DNA of 64,000 nucleotides from Hyphomicrobiales bacterium (GTDB lineage Bacteria; Pseudomonadota; Alphaproteobacteria; Rhizobiales; Rhizobiaceae): positions 124,001-188,000 of the forward strand of contig UCNE01000009.1 in the NCBI GenBank assembly GCA_900473685.1. Direction: 5' to 3'. The translations under genes and the position numbers were made by a program. Positions 19,918-28,722 of the stretch are shown here, piece after piece (position 1 is the first letter of the stretch; the number at the start of each line of letters is the position of its first letter). Under the pieces are notes generated by a model. That model searched no databases and was not told where the DNA came from. It saw only the letters and a list, made by a program, of their open reading frames with translations.

Positions 19918-22900
19918 CTACATGCCTGCCGGACGCCGCAAATCGAGCGTCAGGGGAAATTCTGCCGATGGGGCCTCCGGCGCCAGTGCATAGGCACCGG
20001 CAGTATGTCCCCACGGTTCGAAACGGGCGAGCCTTCTGGCTTCCGCCTCGTTGCCGTTCACCGGGAAAGTGTCGTAACTGCGACCGCCCGGATGGGCAAC
20101 ATGATAGATGCAGCCGCCGATCGAACGCTTCGACCATGTATCATAAATGTCGAATGTAAGCGGCGTGTTAACCGGCAGATTGGGGTGTAAACCCGACGAT
20201 GGCTGCCAGGCCTTGTAGCGCACGCCGGCAACGGAAACGCCATTGAAGCCGGTCCTGGTCAGCGGCAGGGCACGGCCGTTGCAGGCAACGGTGTAGCGTT
20301 CGGGATTGGCGGTTTCGAGCTTGACCTGCAGGCGCTCGACGGAGCTGTCGACATAACGGACGGTGCCGCCGGGCGCGCCTTCCTCGCCCATCACATGCCA
20401 TGGCTCCAGCGCCTGGCGCAGCTCCAGCTTGGCGCCCTCATATTCGACCTCACCGCAGAACGGGAAGCGGAATTCGAGCTGGGCCTCGAACCATTCCGGG
20501 CGGATGTCGAAGCCGTTGGCGTGCAAGTCGTTGAGGACGTCGAGGAAATCCTGCCAGACATAATGCGGCAGCATGAAGCGGTCATGCAGGGCCGTACCCC
20601 AGCGCACCAGCTTGCCTTCGGCCGGGTTTTGCCAGTAGCGGGCGATCAGCGCCCGCACCATCAGCTGCTGGGCAAGGCTCATGCGGGCATTCGGTGGCAT
20701 TTCGAAGCCGCGGAATTCGACAAGGCCGAGACGGCCGGTCGGGCCATCCGGGGAGAACAGCTTGTCGATGCAGATTTCCGAGCGGTGGGTGTTGCCGGTG
20801 ACATCGGTCAACAGATTGCGGAACAGGCGGTCAACCATCCAGGGCAGCGGCTGTTGTCCTGCGCCGGGGACCGGCACCTGCGCCATGGCGATTTCCAGCT
20901 CGTACAGCGTGTCATGCCGGGCTTCATCGACGCGCGGCGCCTGGCTGGTCGGACCGATGAACATGCCGGAAAACAGGTAGGACATTGACGGATGGCGCTG
21001 CCAGTGCAGCACCAGGCTTTTCAACAGGTCCGGGCGGCGCAGGAACGGGCTGTTGTTCGGGTTGTCGCCGCCGACCACGACATGGTTGCCACCGCCGGTG
21101 CCGGTGTGGCGGCCATCGATCATGAATTTGTCGGCGCCGAGCCGGGTGAGGCGGGCTTCCTCGTAGATCGCCGTGGTGATGGCGACACAATCGACCCAGT
21201 TGGAGGCCGGATGGATATTGACCTCGATGACGCCGGGATCGGGCGCAACGCGCATGACATTGATGCGCTCGTCCTGCGGCGGCGAATAGCCCTCGATATG
21301 GATCGGCAGACCGAGATCGGCAGCAGACTTTTCGGCGGCTGCGATCAGGTCGAGATAGTCCTCGATGCGCTCGACCGGCGGCATGAAGACACAGAGGCGG
21401 CCATCGCGCGGCTCGACGCTCATGGCCGTGCGGACCGCGCCGCGGAAGTCGCCGGCGGAGCCTGCGATATTCTGTTCGTTGCGGTCCTGCTGCGGTTCGC
21501 TCGCCTTGCGCGATGCCTGCGCCATCGTCCGGGCCGGGGCGCTGTAATCCGGCAGCGGCATGCGCGGGATCGAAGGGTCGGCCTCGTGGATATAGGGATA
21601 TTGCGACGGCGGCACATAGGGCAGGGTGCCGAGCGGCATGCGGAAGCCGATCGGGCTGTCGCCGGGGATCAGGAAGATCTTGCCGCGGCGGGTTTTCCAT
21701 TTCTCGCTCACCCAGCGTCGGCCGTCGGCCTTGGCGTTCCACGCCTGGACGGGCAGGATGTAGCCGGTTGCGGTCGTCAGGCCGCGTTCGAAGACCTTGG
21801 CGATACGGGCGCGTTCTTCCGGGCTTTCGAGCTTGGAATTGGAGGGGTCGACATTTTCGGGCAGGCTGCCTTCCTTGATGATCCATTCGGCCGGATCCTC
21901 GAAGGCGGGGATGATCATCTCCGGCTCGATATCCAGTTCGGCGGCAATGCCGGTGAGGAGGGCCTCTGCCTCCTTTTCCGTCACGCTGGTATCCTGGCCT
22001 TCGGCGGCGATCAGATCGGGATTGTGCCAGATCGGCAATCCGTCCTTGCGCCAGTAAAGCGAGAAGGTCCAGCGTGGCAGGCTTTCGCCGGGATACCATT
22101 TGCCTTGGCCATAATGCAGGAAACCGCCGGGCGCGAAGCGTTCGCGCAGCCTCCGGATCAGCTCGTCGGCCTTGTCCCGTTTCGTTGGGCCGACAGCGCC
22201 GGTGTTCCATTCCTCGGATTCAAAATCGTCGATCGAGACGAAGGTTGGTTCGCCACCCATGGTCAGGCGGACATCGGCGCCGTTCAGAACCGTATCAACG
22301 TGATCGCCGAGCGCGTTGAGCGCCTGCCAGCTTTCCTCGGAAAACGGCTTGGTGATGCGCGGATGTTCGGCGACGCGCGAGACAGTCATGGCGAAGTCGA
22401 AGGTGGTGTTGGCATCGCCATAGAGGCCGCCGGAGATCGGGGCGGCATTGCGGTAATGCGGGGTGGCTGCGAGCGGGATATGGCTTTCGCCGGTCAGAAG
22501 CCCGGAGGTGGGGTCGAGCCCGACCCAGCCGGCGCCGGGGATATAGACCTCGCACCAGGCATGCAGATCGGTGAAATCGACCTCGGTGCCCGAAGGGCCG
22601 TCGAGCGCCTTCAGATCGGGGGCAAGCTGGATGAGGTAACCGGAGACGAAGCGGGCGGCGAGGCCGAGATTGCGCAGGATCTGGACGAGAAGCCAGCTGG
22701 AATCGCGGCAGGAGCCGAGCGCAAGCGCAAGGGTCTCTTCCGGTGTCTGGACGCCGGGCTCCATGCGGATGACATAGTTGACCTTCTGCTGCAGGCGGGC
22801 ATTGAGGCCGACGATGAAATCGATGGTGCGCATCGGTGTCAGATCGATGCCCTCGATATAGGCTTCGAGCGCCGGGCTCATCGGCTCCGGCTGCATGTAA

Positions 22901-23247
22901 ATCTTCAGGTCGTCGCGGATATCTTCAGGATAGGTGAACGGAAATGTCTCGGCCTCTTCCTCGATGAAGAAGTCGAAGGGGTTGTAGACCGTCATGTCGG
23001 CGACGAGGTCGACCTCGATCTTGAACTCTGTTACCGGATCGGGAAAAACGTAGCGCGAGAGGTAGTTGCCGTAGGGGTCCTGCTGCAGCGTGACGAAATG
23101 GTTTTCGGGCGTGACCTTGAGCGAGTGGCTGATAACCTTGGTCTTGGAATGGGCCGCCGGTTTCAGCCGGATGATCTGGGGACCGAGCCGTACCGGCTTG
23201 TCGTACTTGTAATGCGTCAGGTGATAGATGCTTGCTTTGATCGCCAT
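19918..23247 (-). CDS. transglutaminase-DUF2126 fusion (predicted amidoligase)
   Basis: A 1109-aa two-part protein. Residues 1-300 are a transglutaminase-like domain with Cys180 ([12 protein letters not shown]), His229 ([12 protein letters not shown]) and Asp245 (VGLDPTSG). From about 310 onward is DUF2126 ([17 protein letters not shown] ... [20 protein letters not shown] ... [15 protein letters not shown]), which Iyer and colleagues related to glutamine-synthetase-fold amidoligases. It is the first gene of the operon, with 131 bases before the next upstream gene. With the ATP-grasp partner it may build and trim an isopeptide-linked compound. The substrate is unknown and no proteasome-like Anbu gene, a frequent partner elsewhere, is in this window. 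Confidence 0.9.
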   Translation of the reverse strand: MAIKASIYHLTHYKYDKPVRLGPQIIRLKPAAHSKTKVISHSLKVTPENHFVTLQQDPYGNYLSRYVFPDPVTEFKIEVDLVADMTVYNPFDFFIEEEAETFPFTYPEDIRDDLKIYMQPEPMSPALEAYIEGIDLTPMRTIDFIVGLNARLQQKVNYVIRMEPGVQTPEETLALALGSCRDSSWLLVQILRNLGLAARFVSGYLIQLAPDLKALDGPSGTEVDFTDLHAWCEVYIPGAGWVGLDPTSGLLTGESHIPLAATPHYRNAAPISGGLYGDANTTFDFAMTVSRVAEHPRITKPFSEESWQALNALGDHVDTVLNGADVRLTMGGEPTFVSIDDFESEEWNTGAVGPTKRDKADELIRRLRERFAPGGFLHYGQGKWYPGESLPRWTFSLYWRKDGLPIWHNPDLIAAEGQDTSVTEKEAEALLTGIAAELDIEPEMIIPAFEDPAEWIIKEGSLPENVDPSNSKLESPEERARIAKVFERGLTTATGYILPVQAWNAKADGRRWVSEKWKTRRGKIFLIPGDSPIGFRMPLGTLPYVPPSQYPYIHEADPSIPRMPLPDYSAPARTMAQASRKASEPQQDRNEQNIAGSAGDFRGAVRTAMSVEPRDGRLCVFMPPVERIEDYLDLIAAAEKSAADLGLPIHIEGYSPPQDERINVMRVAPDPGVIEVNIHPASNWVDCVAITTAIYEEARLTRLGADKFMIDGRHTGTGGGNHVVVGGDNPNNSPFLRRPDLLKSLVLHWQRHPSMSYLFSGMFIGPTSQAPRVDEARHDTLYELEIAMAQVPVPGAGQQPLPWMVDRLFRNLLTDVTGNTHRSEICIDKLFSPDGPTGRLGLVEFRGFEMPPNARMSLAQQLMVRALIARYWQNPAEGKLVRWGTALHDRFMLPHYVWQDFLDVLNDLHANGFDIRPEWFEAQLEFRFPFCGEVEYEGAKLELRQALEPWHVMGEEGAPGGTVRYVDSSVERLQVKLETANPERYTVACNGRALPLTRTGFNGVSVAGVRYKAWQPSSGLHPNLPVNTPLTFDIYDTWSKRSIGGCIYHVAHPGGRSYDTFPVNGNEAEARRLARFEPWGHTAGAYALAPEAPSAEFPLTLDLRRPAGM

Positions 23248-23378
23248 GCTGTCCCCTTGAAAGCGGGTCTATGCCGCCATTGAGGGGATTTTGTGCAATG
23301 CGAAGAGAGATTGCAAGGCGCAATTCCTGGCGGGAGAATTCATGTGCTGGAAGAATATCCGCCTGTACTTGATTAGCG

Positions 23379-24719
23379 CTATTCCTGCGGCTCGATATTC
23401 TGATTGAGGCGAAACAGGTTTGCCGGGTCAAGGCGGGCCTTCAACCGGGCCAGGCGCTGGTATTTTTCGGGACCATACGCATCGCGGGCGATGTTTGAGC
23501 CGGTGTCGCCTTGTTCGTTGACATAGTTTCCGATGATCGATCCGTCGGACAGCAACCGGCCGGTCGTGCGGCCCCATTCGATGCACCTGTCATCGTCTGC
23601 CATGTCGTCCCAGACCGGTTCGGACAGCCAATAGTAACCTGCGCTTCTTCCGGTGTAAGCGGTTGCGTCGTCCGGTATGTCACGGACCGCGCCGCCAAGC
23701 TGGATGGCATAAATCTCGCAATCCGGCGCGGGCGCGCGGGCGATCGCCTCGATGATATGTTCGATGGCTTGATCGCTGATATCGGGCCAGAAGCCACCCT
23801 TGGCGTAGTAGCGGCGTGACCAGGCAAAAGCCACGTCGTTGCGGCTCTGCAGGGTGAGATAGGACAGGTTTTCCAGGCCGCCGGCGGCGCCGTCTGCCAG
23901 GGCTCCGAAGGGCGACAGGACGGTTCCTGCGCGCTCGGCATCGCCGGACCAGACAGCGGTGACGTTGACGCCTGTCTGTGATGCGGTGAAGGAAATGGTA
24001 AAGTCGCGGGATTGTTCACGCGCCAGATCGCGCAATCCAGACAGGACCTTCCGGGCCTGTTCGAGCGGGTAGATCCATTGGCCGGCGACGATGCCGTCGA
24101 ATGGATGCAACTGGAACCTGAAGCGGGTGACGACGCCGAAATTTCCGCCGCCACCACGAATGGCCCAGAAGAGTTCCGGGTTCCAGGTCGGGCTCGTCCA
24201 GGTGACATCGCCGCTGGCAAGCACGATCTCGGCACCCAGCAAGCTGTCGATGGTCAGGCCATATTTGCGGCTGGCCCAGCCCATGCCGCCGCCCAGCGTC
24301 AGACCAGCGACGCCCGTATGGGAAATGATACCCGCTGGGACAATGTAACCCCTTGGAACCGTTGCGCGATCGAGATCACCCAGCAAGGCCCCGCCGCCAA
24401 TGTCGACGGTTTGGGCGGTGTTGTCGATGACGACGGAATGGATCAGGGATAGGTCGAGCACCAGCCCGTCATTGCAAGTGGACAGGCCGGGCAGGCTGTG
24501 GCCGCCGCCACGAACTGCGAGCAATGCGCCGGACGAGGCCGCCGCACGCACGGCTTTTTGAACATCCTCGACATCTTGCGGGCTCACGATCGCGGCGGGC
24601 CGCCGGTCGGCGATGCCATTCCAGACGCGGCGATAGCGGTCATAATCCGGGTGACCGGCGACGATCACAGGACAGTGCAGTTCTGCAGCGGTCAATGCGT
24701 CTAGCAGTGAATTGGACAT
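23379..24719 (-). CDS. FAD-linked oxidoreductase, berberine-bridge-enzyme-like
   Basis: A 446-aa protein (start at MSNSLLDAL; an ATG 24 bases upstream is possible). The PCMH-type FAD domain covers about residues 30-205 with AVRGGGHSLPG, whose His is the usual covalent 8-alpha-histidyl FAD site, and GVAGLTLGGGMGW. The second FAD-linking Cys of bicovalent members is replaced in the GLTLGGG stretch, so a mono-covalent flavin is expected. The C-terminus RLARLKARLDPANLFRLNQNI is the family's BBE motif. It likely oxidises an alcohol or sugar with oxygen. No signal peptide is seen. Flanked by gaps of over 120 bases, it is probably a single-gene unit. Confidence 0.88.
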   Translation of the reverse strand: MSNSLLDALTAAELHCPVIVAGHPDYDRYRRVWNGIADRRPAAIVSPQDVEDVQKAVRAAASSGALLAVRGGGHSLPGLSTCNDGLVLDLSLIHSVVIDNTAQTVDIGGGALLGDLDRATVPRGYIVPAGIISHTGVAGLTLGGGMGWASRKYGLTIDSLLGAEIVLASGDVTWTSPTWNPELFWAIRGGGGNFGVVTRFRFQLHPFDGIVAGQWIYPLEQARKVLSGLRDLAREQSRDFTISFTASQTGVNVTAVWSGDAERAGTVLSPFGALADGAAGGLENLSYLTLQSRNDVAFAWSRRYYAKGGFWPDISDQAIEHIIEAIARAPAPDCEIYAIQLGGAVRDIPDDATAYTGRSAGYYWLSEPVWDDMADDDRCIEWGRTTGRLLSDGSIIGNYVNEQGDTGSNIARDAYGPEKYQRLARLKARLDPANLFRLNQNIEPQE

Positions 24720-24843
24720 GATATTTGCCCCGGCCGGTGGCAATACCTACCATATTTTAGAGGTTGCAGAAATGCCCCGTTTGGAGGTGTCTGCAGGCGA
24801 TACTGCTCCCGGCGCGGATCTGCGCGCAGAAAACGCCGCGCCG

Positions 24844-25230
24844 CTAGCCCAGTTCCTCCGCGATCTCCCAGACATGGCCTGAAGGGTCGGCGAAGGCAGC
24901 CGTGCGGCGGCCCCAGGGGCGGTCGATGGGACCGTTCAGCAGCGTTACGCCACGGCGGCGCAGTTCGGCGCAAATAGCATCGGCGTTATCGACCTTGATG
25001 GTCAAAAGCACGCGGGAGCCGGCGTGCGGTCTTGCCACGGCCGAAGGTGCTACCAGTTCCGGTGCTTGTGTGGATACCAGCAGGTTGACCATGGTGCCTG
25101 CGAATTTCAGCACCGCAGAGACTTCGTCCTGATAGACGATCTCGGGCGCAAAGACCGTCTGGTAGAACGACCTGGCCTCGCCGATATCTTCGACGAACAA
25201 GGTGATGACCTCGATTGCGTCAAGTTTCAT
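24844..25230 (-). CDS. VOC (glyoxalase/bleomycin-resistance fold) protein
   Basis: A 128-aa single VOC unit with two beta-alpha-beta-beta-beta modules: ITLFVEDIGEARSFYQTVF at the start and LLTIKVDNADAICAELRRRG ... AAFADPSGHVWEIAEEL at the end. The terminal DPSGHVWE places a metal-ligand Glu. The opening module has Glu in place of the usual His (IEVITLF), so metal binding is uncertain. GGAG lies just upstream of the ATG. It is on the same strand as the two-domain VOC gene 49 bases upstream and could be co-transcribed. Substrate unknown. Confidence 0.85.
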   Translation of the reverse strand: MKLDAIEVITLFVEDIGEARSFYQTVFAPEIVYQDEVSAVLKFAGTMVNLLVSTQAPELVAPSAVARPHAGSRVLLTIKVDNADAICAELRRRGVTLLNGPIDRPWGRRTAAFADPSGHVWEIAEELG

Positions 25231-25279
25231 GGGAACTCCGTTCGCAAGACGAGGGGCACCAGTGCCTGTTACAGGATGC

Positions 25280-26053
25280 TCAGCGCTTCATCGCCACAAG
25301 ATTGAAATAGGCGCCCTGTGGATCGACGCAATTGACCACCCAGGCGCCGCCGGGAACTTCCATCGGGCCATTGACGACCTTGCCGCCCTTGGTGGTTGCT
25401 CGTGCGATGGCGGCGTCGAGAGCACCGACGTTGAAGTAGAACCCCCAATAGGGCGGAGCGGGGATGGCTTCCGGCTTTTTCATCATGCCGCCGATTTGAG
25501 CGCCATCATGGGAGAAGAGCTGGTAGACACCCATGTCGCCCATATCCAGGCCCTCGTCCTTCTTCCAGCCGAACATTTCCTGGTAGAAGGGCAGGTCGGT
25601 GGCAAGGTCGCCGGCCATCAGTTCATGCCAGCCGATGCTGCCGGGGTCCATCTGCTTGATATCCGGCATGTCGCCATCTTCGGACCCGAACAGGGCAAAA
25701 ACCGCGCCGTGCGGATCCGCGACGACGGCGAAGCGGCCAACGCCCGGAATATCGTCCGGCTGGCGATGGACCGTGCCGCCGAGCTTGGCGAGCTTCTTGG
25801 CCGCGGCATCGACGTCGTCGACGCCGACATAGCCGAGCCAGGCCGGCGGAATGTTCATGTCGAGGGCGCCCTGCGGCATGGTCATCAGGCCGGCAACGCG
25901 CAGGCCGTTGGTCTTGAACAACGTGTAATTCGCCTCCGGCATGCCGGAATCGGCAGACGTCCAGCCAACCACGTCATCGTAGAAAGCTTCGGCAGCCTTG
26001 GTGTCGGTGGTCATCAGTTCGTACCAGACGAACGCGCCATGTGGCTTTTTCAT
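25280..26053 (-). CDS. two-domain VOC family protein
   Basis: At 257 aa this protein holds two tandem VOC domains: residues about 5-125 (FVWYELMTTDTKAAEAFYDDVVGW ... FAVVADPHGAVFALF) and about 135-255 (GWHELMAGDLATDLPFYQEMFGW ... WVVNCVDPQGAYFNLVA). This layout matches the CFP32-like group of VOC proteins. A strong GGAGGA ribosome site sits 6 bases before the ATG. It lies in a run of minus-strand genes (DUF899, DUF1579, VOC, VOC) below a MarR regulator. Its role may be in handling reactive small molecules; that is inferred from the neighbourhood only. Confidence 0.87.
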   Translation of the reverse strand: MKKPHGAFVWYELMTTDTKAAEAFYDDVVGWTSADSGMPEANYTLFKTNGLRVAGLMTMPQGALDMNIPPAWLGYVGVDDVDAAAKKLAKLGGTVHRQPDDIPGVGRFAVVADPHGAVFALFGSEDGDMPDIKQMDPGSIGWHELMAGDLATDLPFYQEMFGWKKDEGLDMGDMGVYQLFSHDGAQIGGMMKKPEAIPAPPYWGFYFNVGALDAAIARATTKGGKVVNGPMEVPGGAWVVNCVDPQGAYFNLVAMKR

Positions 26054-26110
26054 AATAATCCTCCTTCTTGATATCGATGGCCATCCGGCCGGAAATGGGG
26101 GGTGGGCTGT

Positions 26111-26590
26111 TCAAATGCGGGTGTAGTCGCAGGACATGATGGGCTTCCACGTGCCGTCGGCATTTTGAACGCGGGACGAGAAGTTTCGTCTGTCCACGTC
26201 CTGGATGGTCATGATGTCTTGGTAGCGGGCCGTGCGGCCGGCGTTCTCGAAGTCTGGACCTTCGGAGTCGAGTGTCAAGACCTTGCCAGACTCATCGAGC
26301 GCGCCTTCGTAAACCCAAAGGTTCGTCATGTCGGAACTTATAAAGGATCCGACATAGCATTTCCTGGATGGGTCGAAGCCGATGGACAGGATATTGGTCG
26401 CCGAACTGCCGTCCCGTATGGCGCCGATCGCCTCGCAGACGACCCAGGTTCCACCAAGCGTACGAACGGTTTCTTCCCAGGTACCGCAGGAATCGTAGTT
26501 GTCGCTTCCCGTGGGCGACTTGAACGCGAGGCGCCATCTGCCGGCCAGCTGTTCCAGCCACCGGTGTTCATCAACAAGCTCTGCAGGCAT
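26111..26590 (-). CDS. DUF1579 family protein
   Basis: A 159-aa cytoplasmic protein opening ELVDEHRWLEQLAGRWRLAF. It shows the DUF1579 pattern: a GTWEETVRTLGGTWVVCEA core followed by repeated beta strands (SIGFDPSRKCYVGSFIS, LWVYEGALDESGKVLTLDSEGPDF). The predicted fold is a lipocalin-like beta barrel. Function is unknown; such genes often travel with DUF899 and VOC genes in rhizobia. It starts 42 bases after the DUF899 stop on the same strand, with GAGGAG upstream of its ATG, consistent with an operon. Confidence 0.82.
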   Translation of the reverse strand: MPAELVDEHRWLEQLAGRWRLAFKSPTGSDNYDSCGTWEETVRTLGGTWVVCEAIGAIRDGSSATNILSIGFDPSRKCYVGSFISSDMTNLWVYEGALDESGKVLTLDSEGPDFENAGRTARYQDIMTIQDVDRRNFSSRVQNADGTWKPIMSCDYTRI

Positions 26591-26632
26591 TGCTTCATAC
26601 TCCTCTCGGGTGCGATTGCCGGTCAGATCAAG

Positions 26633-27364
26633 TCAGGCGCAGCAGGAATGCGCCTTGGGTTCGGCGTCATATTCGTCATGCCGTTTCACGAAGCTCAATG
26701 TTGACGTTTCATTGCGGCCTTTTGGTGCCCGGTCGAGGATCATCAGTGTCGTCAGGATCTCTTCGCCGCCGCGGGCATAGTCCGAATAGGTATGATAGAC
26801 ATTGCCATTCTCGTCGCAAACAAAGGCGCTCATGCCGGGCAGTTCGTCATTGGCATCGTCGCCGGAGGTTTCGCGGAAATTGTAGAAGACCTTGCCGCTG
26901 TTCAGTTCTTCCTTGGTGAAGGAGACATGGTAGTCGAAGTTGAAATCGCTGCCGAACGACGAGACCCAGGGAAACTTCCAGCCCATGCGCTTCTTGTAGG
27001 CTTCCAGCTTGGCCAGTGGAGCGCGGGAAACGCAGGTCAATGTTACGTCGTGGTTGTTGAGATGGGAAAGCGTGCCGTCGATATGATCGGCAAGGAACGA
27101 GCAGCCAGTGCAGCCGGCCTCCCATTCCGGACCAAACATGAAATGGTAGATCATCAGCTGGCTGCGGCCGTCGAACAGGTCGGTCAGGGTCTTTTTCCCG
27201 TCCGGCGTATCGAACGTATAGGTCTTGTCGACCTTCACCCATGGCATTTTCTGCCGTTCGGCGCGGATTTTGTCGCGCAGCTTCGTCTCTTCCTTCTCGG
27301 TGGCGAGCAGCGCCTTGCGGGCTTTCAGCCATTCTTCGCGGGATACAACCGGATTGCTCAACAT
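26633..27364 (-). CDS. DUF899 family thioredoxin-fold protein
   Basis: A 243-aa protein of the DUF899 family, a thioredoxin-like fold. The probable redox motif CTGC lies in GPEWEAGCTGCSFLADH. Other family marks are SREEWLKARKALLATEKEETKLRD at the start and FNFDYHVSFTKEEL and FVCDENGNVYHTYSDYARGGE in the middle. The C-terminus has a further Cys-Cys pair (HSCCA). An ideal GAGGAGG ribosome site precedes the start. It is the first gene on the minus side of a 72-base divergent gap with the MarR gene, whose operator candidate at 27414-27425 could control both directions. Confidence 0.88.
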   Translation of the reverse strand: MLSNPVVSREEWLKARKALLATEKEETKLRDKIRAERQKMPWVKVDKTYTFDTPDGKKTLTDLFDGRSQLMIYHFMFGPEWEAGCTGCSFLADHIDGTLSHLNNHDVTLTCVSRAPLAKLEAYKKRMGWKFPWVSSFGSDFNFDYHVSFTKEELNSGKVFYNFRETSGDDANDELPGMSAFVCDENGNVYHTYSDYARGGEEILTTLMILDRAPKGRNETSTLSFVKRHDEYDAEPKAHSCCA

Positions 27365-27401
27365 CGTTCATTCCTCCTCAGAAAATCGCGTTTCGTTCCG
27401 C

Positions 27402-27430
27402 TTGACTAAATAGGTTGATATCAACATTAT
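27402..27430 (+). promoter_or_regulatory. sigma-70-type promoter with MarR-like operator inside the spacer
   Basis: TTGACT (27402-27407) and CATTAT (27425-27430) are separated by exactly 17 bases. The spacer contains the perfect 12-base palindrome GTTGATATCAAC (27414-27425), the shape of a MarR-family operator (TTGATATCAA core). A MarR dimer bound there would block RNA polymerase. The predicted transcription start falls at about 27437, the A of the marR ATG, so the message would be leaderless. The palindrome is also well placed to repress the divergent DUF899 operon. Confidence 0.65.
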
Positions 27431-27436
27431 TAGCCC

Positions 27437-27883
27437 ATGTCAAAGCCTGCTGTGATTCCTTTCGAAACCACCCTTCATGTGCGTGACACATGCCTGTGCC
27501 TTCATGTGCAGCGGGCGGCGCGGGCTTTGGCGCGTAAGTTTGACGAGGCATTGCGGCCGCTGGAACTGACCAACGGGCAGTTTTCGCTGTTGATGTCGCT
27601 CAATCGTCCGGAGCCTCCGGGCATGGGGCCGGTTGCCCATCTGCTTGCCATGGATCGTACCACGCTGACGGCGGCGCTAAAACCGCTGGAGAAACGTGGA
27701 CTGCTGGTCACCATGACGGATGACAAGGATCGCCGGTTGCGGCGGATGAAACTGACGCCGGCGGGTCATGCCTTGTTGTCGCTGGCGATGCCGATCTGGA
27801 AGGCCACCCATGCCGATGTCGATGCGGCGCTGGGCGAGGGGCGGCCGGAACGATTGCGCTCCGATCTTCTGGCGCTCGTCTGA
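27437..27883 (+). CDS. MarR family transcriptional regulator
   Basis: A 148-aa winged-helix repressor. The helix-turn-helix spans about residues 60-95 (GPVAHLLAMDRTTLTAALKPLEKRGLL), followed by the wing TMTDDKDRRLRRMKLTPAG. Two cysteines near the N-terminus (Cys19 and Cys21 in RDTCLCLHV) lie where OhrR-type regulators carry their peroxide-sensing Cys, so redox sensing is possible but unproven. It is divergent from the DUF899 gene, and a palindrome between the two genes is the likely operator for autoregulation. There is no Shine-Dalgarno sequence before the ATG, which agrees with a leaderless transcript. A VOC gene follows 62 bases downstream. Confidence 0.88.
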   Translation: MSKPAVIPFETTLHVRDTCLCLHVQRAARALARKFDEALRPLELTNGQFSLLMSLNRPEPPGMGPVAHLLAMDRTTLTAALKPLEKRGLLVTMTDDKDRRLRRMKLTPAGHALLSLAMPIWKATHADVDAALGEGRPERLRSDLLALV

Positions 27884-27945
27884 GCCTTCATTTTCTGTTC
27901 GCCTGAGGCGGCGGGCAATTTCCCATCACAAGGAGGAGACTGTTC

Positions 27946-28344
27946 ATGAGGATGATTTTCGTAAACCTGCCGGTCAAGGATGTTGCGCGGTCGAAGGCGT
28001 TTTTCGCCGGGCTGGGATTCAGCTTCAACCCGGATTTTTCCAGCGACGATACGCTGTGCATGATCGTCGAGGAAAACATCTTCGTCATGCTGATGCACGA
28101 GGCGCGCTTCAAGGAATTCATCATCGACGAGATCAGCGATACCAGCAAGGTGACGGAAGTGCTGACCGCGCTTTCGGCGGGCAGCCGCCAGGAAGTCGAC
28201 GACACGCTGGCCAAGGCATTGGCGCTGGGTGGCAAGGCGTGGCGGCCGGTGATGGACTATGGTTTCATGTATGGCTGCAGTTTTCAGGACCCGGACGGCC
28301 ATGTCTGGGAGCTGGCCTATATGGAGCCGCAGACTGCCGGTTGA
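27946..28344 (+). CDS. VOC family protein (glyoxalase-like)
   Basis: A 132-aa single-unit VOC protein starting MRMIFVNLPVKDVARSKAFFAGLGF and ending YGCSFQDPDGHVWELAYM. The terminal Glu of HVWELAY is the conserved metal-ligand position. A good AGGAGG site lies upstream. It follows the MarR gene on the same strand, probably in one transcript, which places a third VOC gene under this regulator. The substrate is unknown; PhnB/lactoylglutathione-lyase-like labels would overstate what can be seen. Confidence 0.86.
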   Translation: MRMIFVNLPVKDVARSKAFFAGLGFSFNPDFSSDDTLCMIVEENIFVMLMHEARFKEFIIDEISDTSKVTEVLTALSAGSRQEVDDTLAKALALGGKAWRPVMDYGFMYGCSFQDPDGHVWELAYMEPQTAG

Positions 28345-28722
28345 TCGTGGGATGGTGGCTTCAGTTGCGTCCGCGTGTTCGTGGTGGTTCTGCGGCAGAA
28401 AACTCTATTCCGTCGTTCCTGTCCTCGGGCGCGACCCGAGGGTTGTCACAGGAATCCAGTGCGCCGTGTCTACGGCGCGCAAGACGCCTTTGGCATTTCT
28501 GTTGAAACAGTCCTTTCACAGCGCGGACTCGCTGTGGCTGGATCCCGGAACAAGTCCGGGATGACGGAGAAAGAGTAGGCGAGTCCAAAACCGTAGCCTT
28601 TCATTTCCGATCCTTTGCATGTTGTGCAAATTCGACCCAACAGCAATTCCTGCCACAAAAGGCTGACATGACGGGGCAGCATGGCAGTATCCGTCTCCCG
28701 ACTGCGCAGAATATGGTGAAAC
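28345..28722. other. gene-free region of 378 bases, mostly repeat
   Basis: No credible gene. It is largely filled by a palindromic element at 28423-28562. A stretch TTCCTGCCACAAAAGGCTGACATGACGG near 28650 resembles one near 3635 (GCAAGGACTGACATGACGG), suggesting another short dispersed element. The promoter for the following methyltransferase gene was not recognised. Confidence 0.5.
28423..28562. repeat. mosaic palindromic repeat of rhizobial type
   Basis: Two strong palindromes bracket it: CCTCGGG/CCCGAGG (28423-28441) and ATCCCGGA/TCCGGGAT with loop ACAAG (28542-28562). The sequence GTCATCCCGGACTTGTTCC, read on the minus strand, is one I recognise as a frequent intergenic repeat in rhizobia and other alphaproteobacteria. 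It lies downstream of the VOC gene and may stabilise or end its mRNA. Confidence 0.6.

Noticed and set aside
20992..23283. 763-codon open frame antisense to the DUF2126 gene
   Set aside because: No recognisable domains and low-complexity composition; the sense strand encodes two well-conserved domains.
28361..28588. Short open frames on both strands in the gap before the methyltransferase gene
   Set aside because: They lie within a palindromic repeat element and read only repeat sequence.
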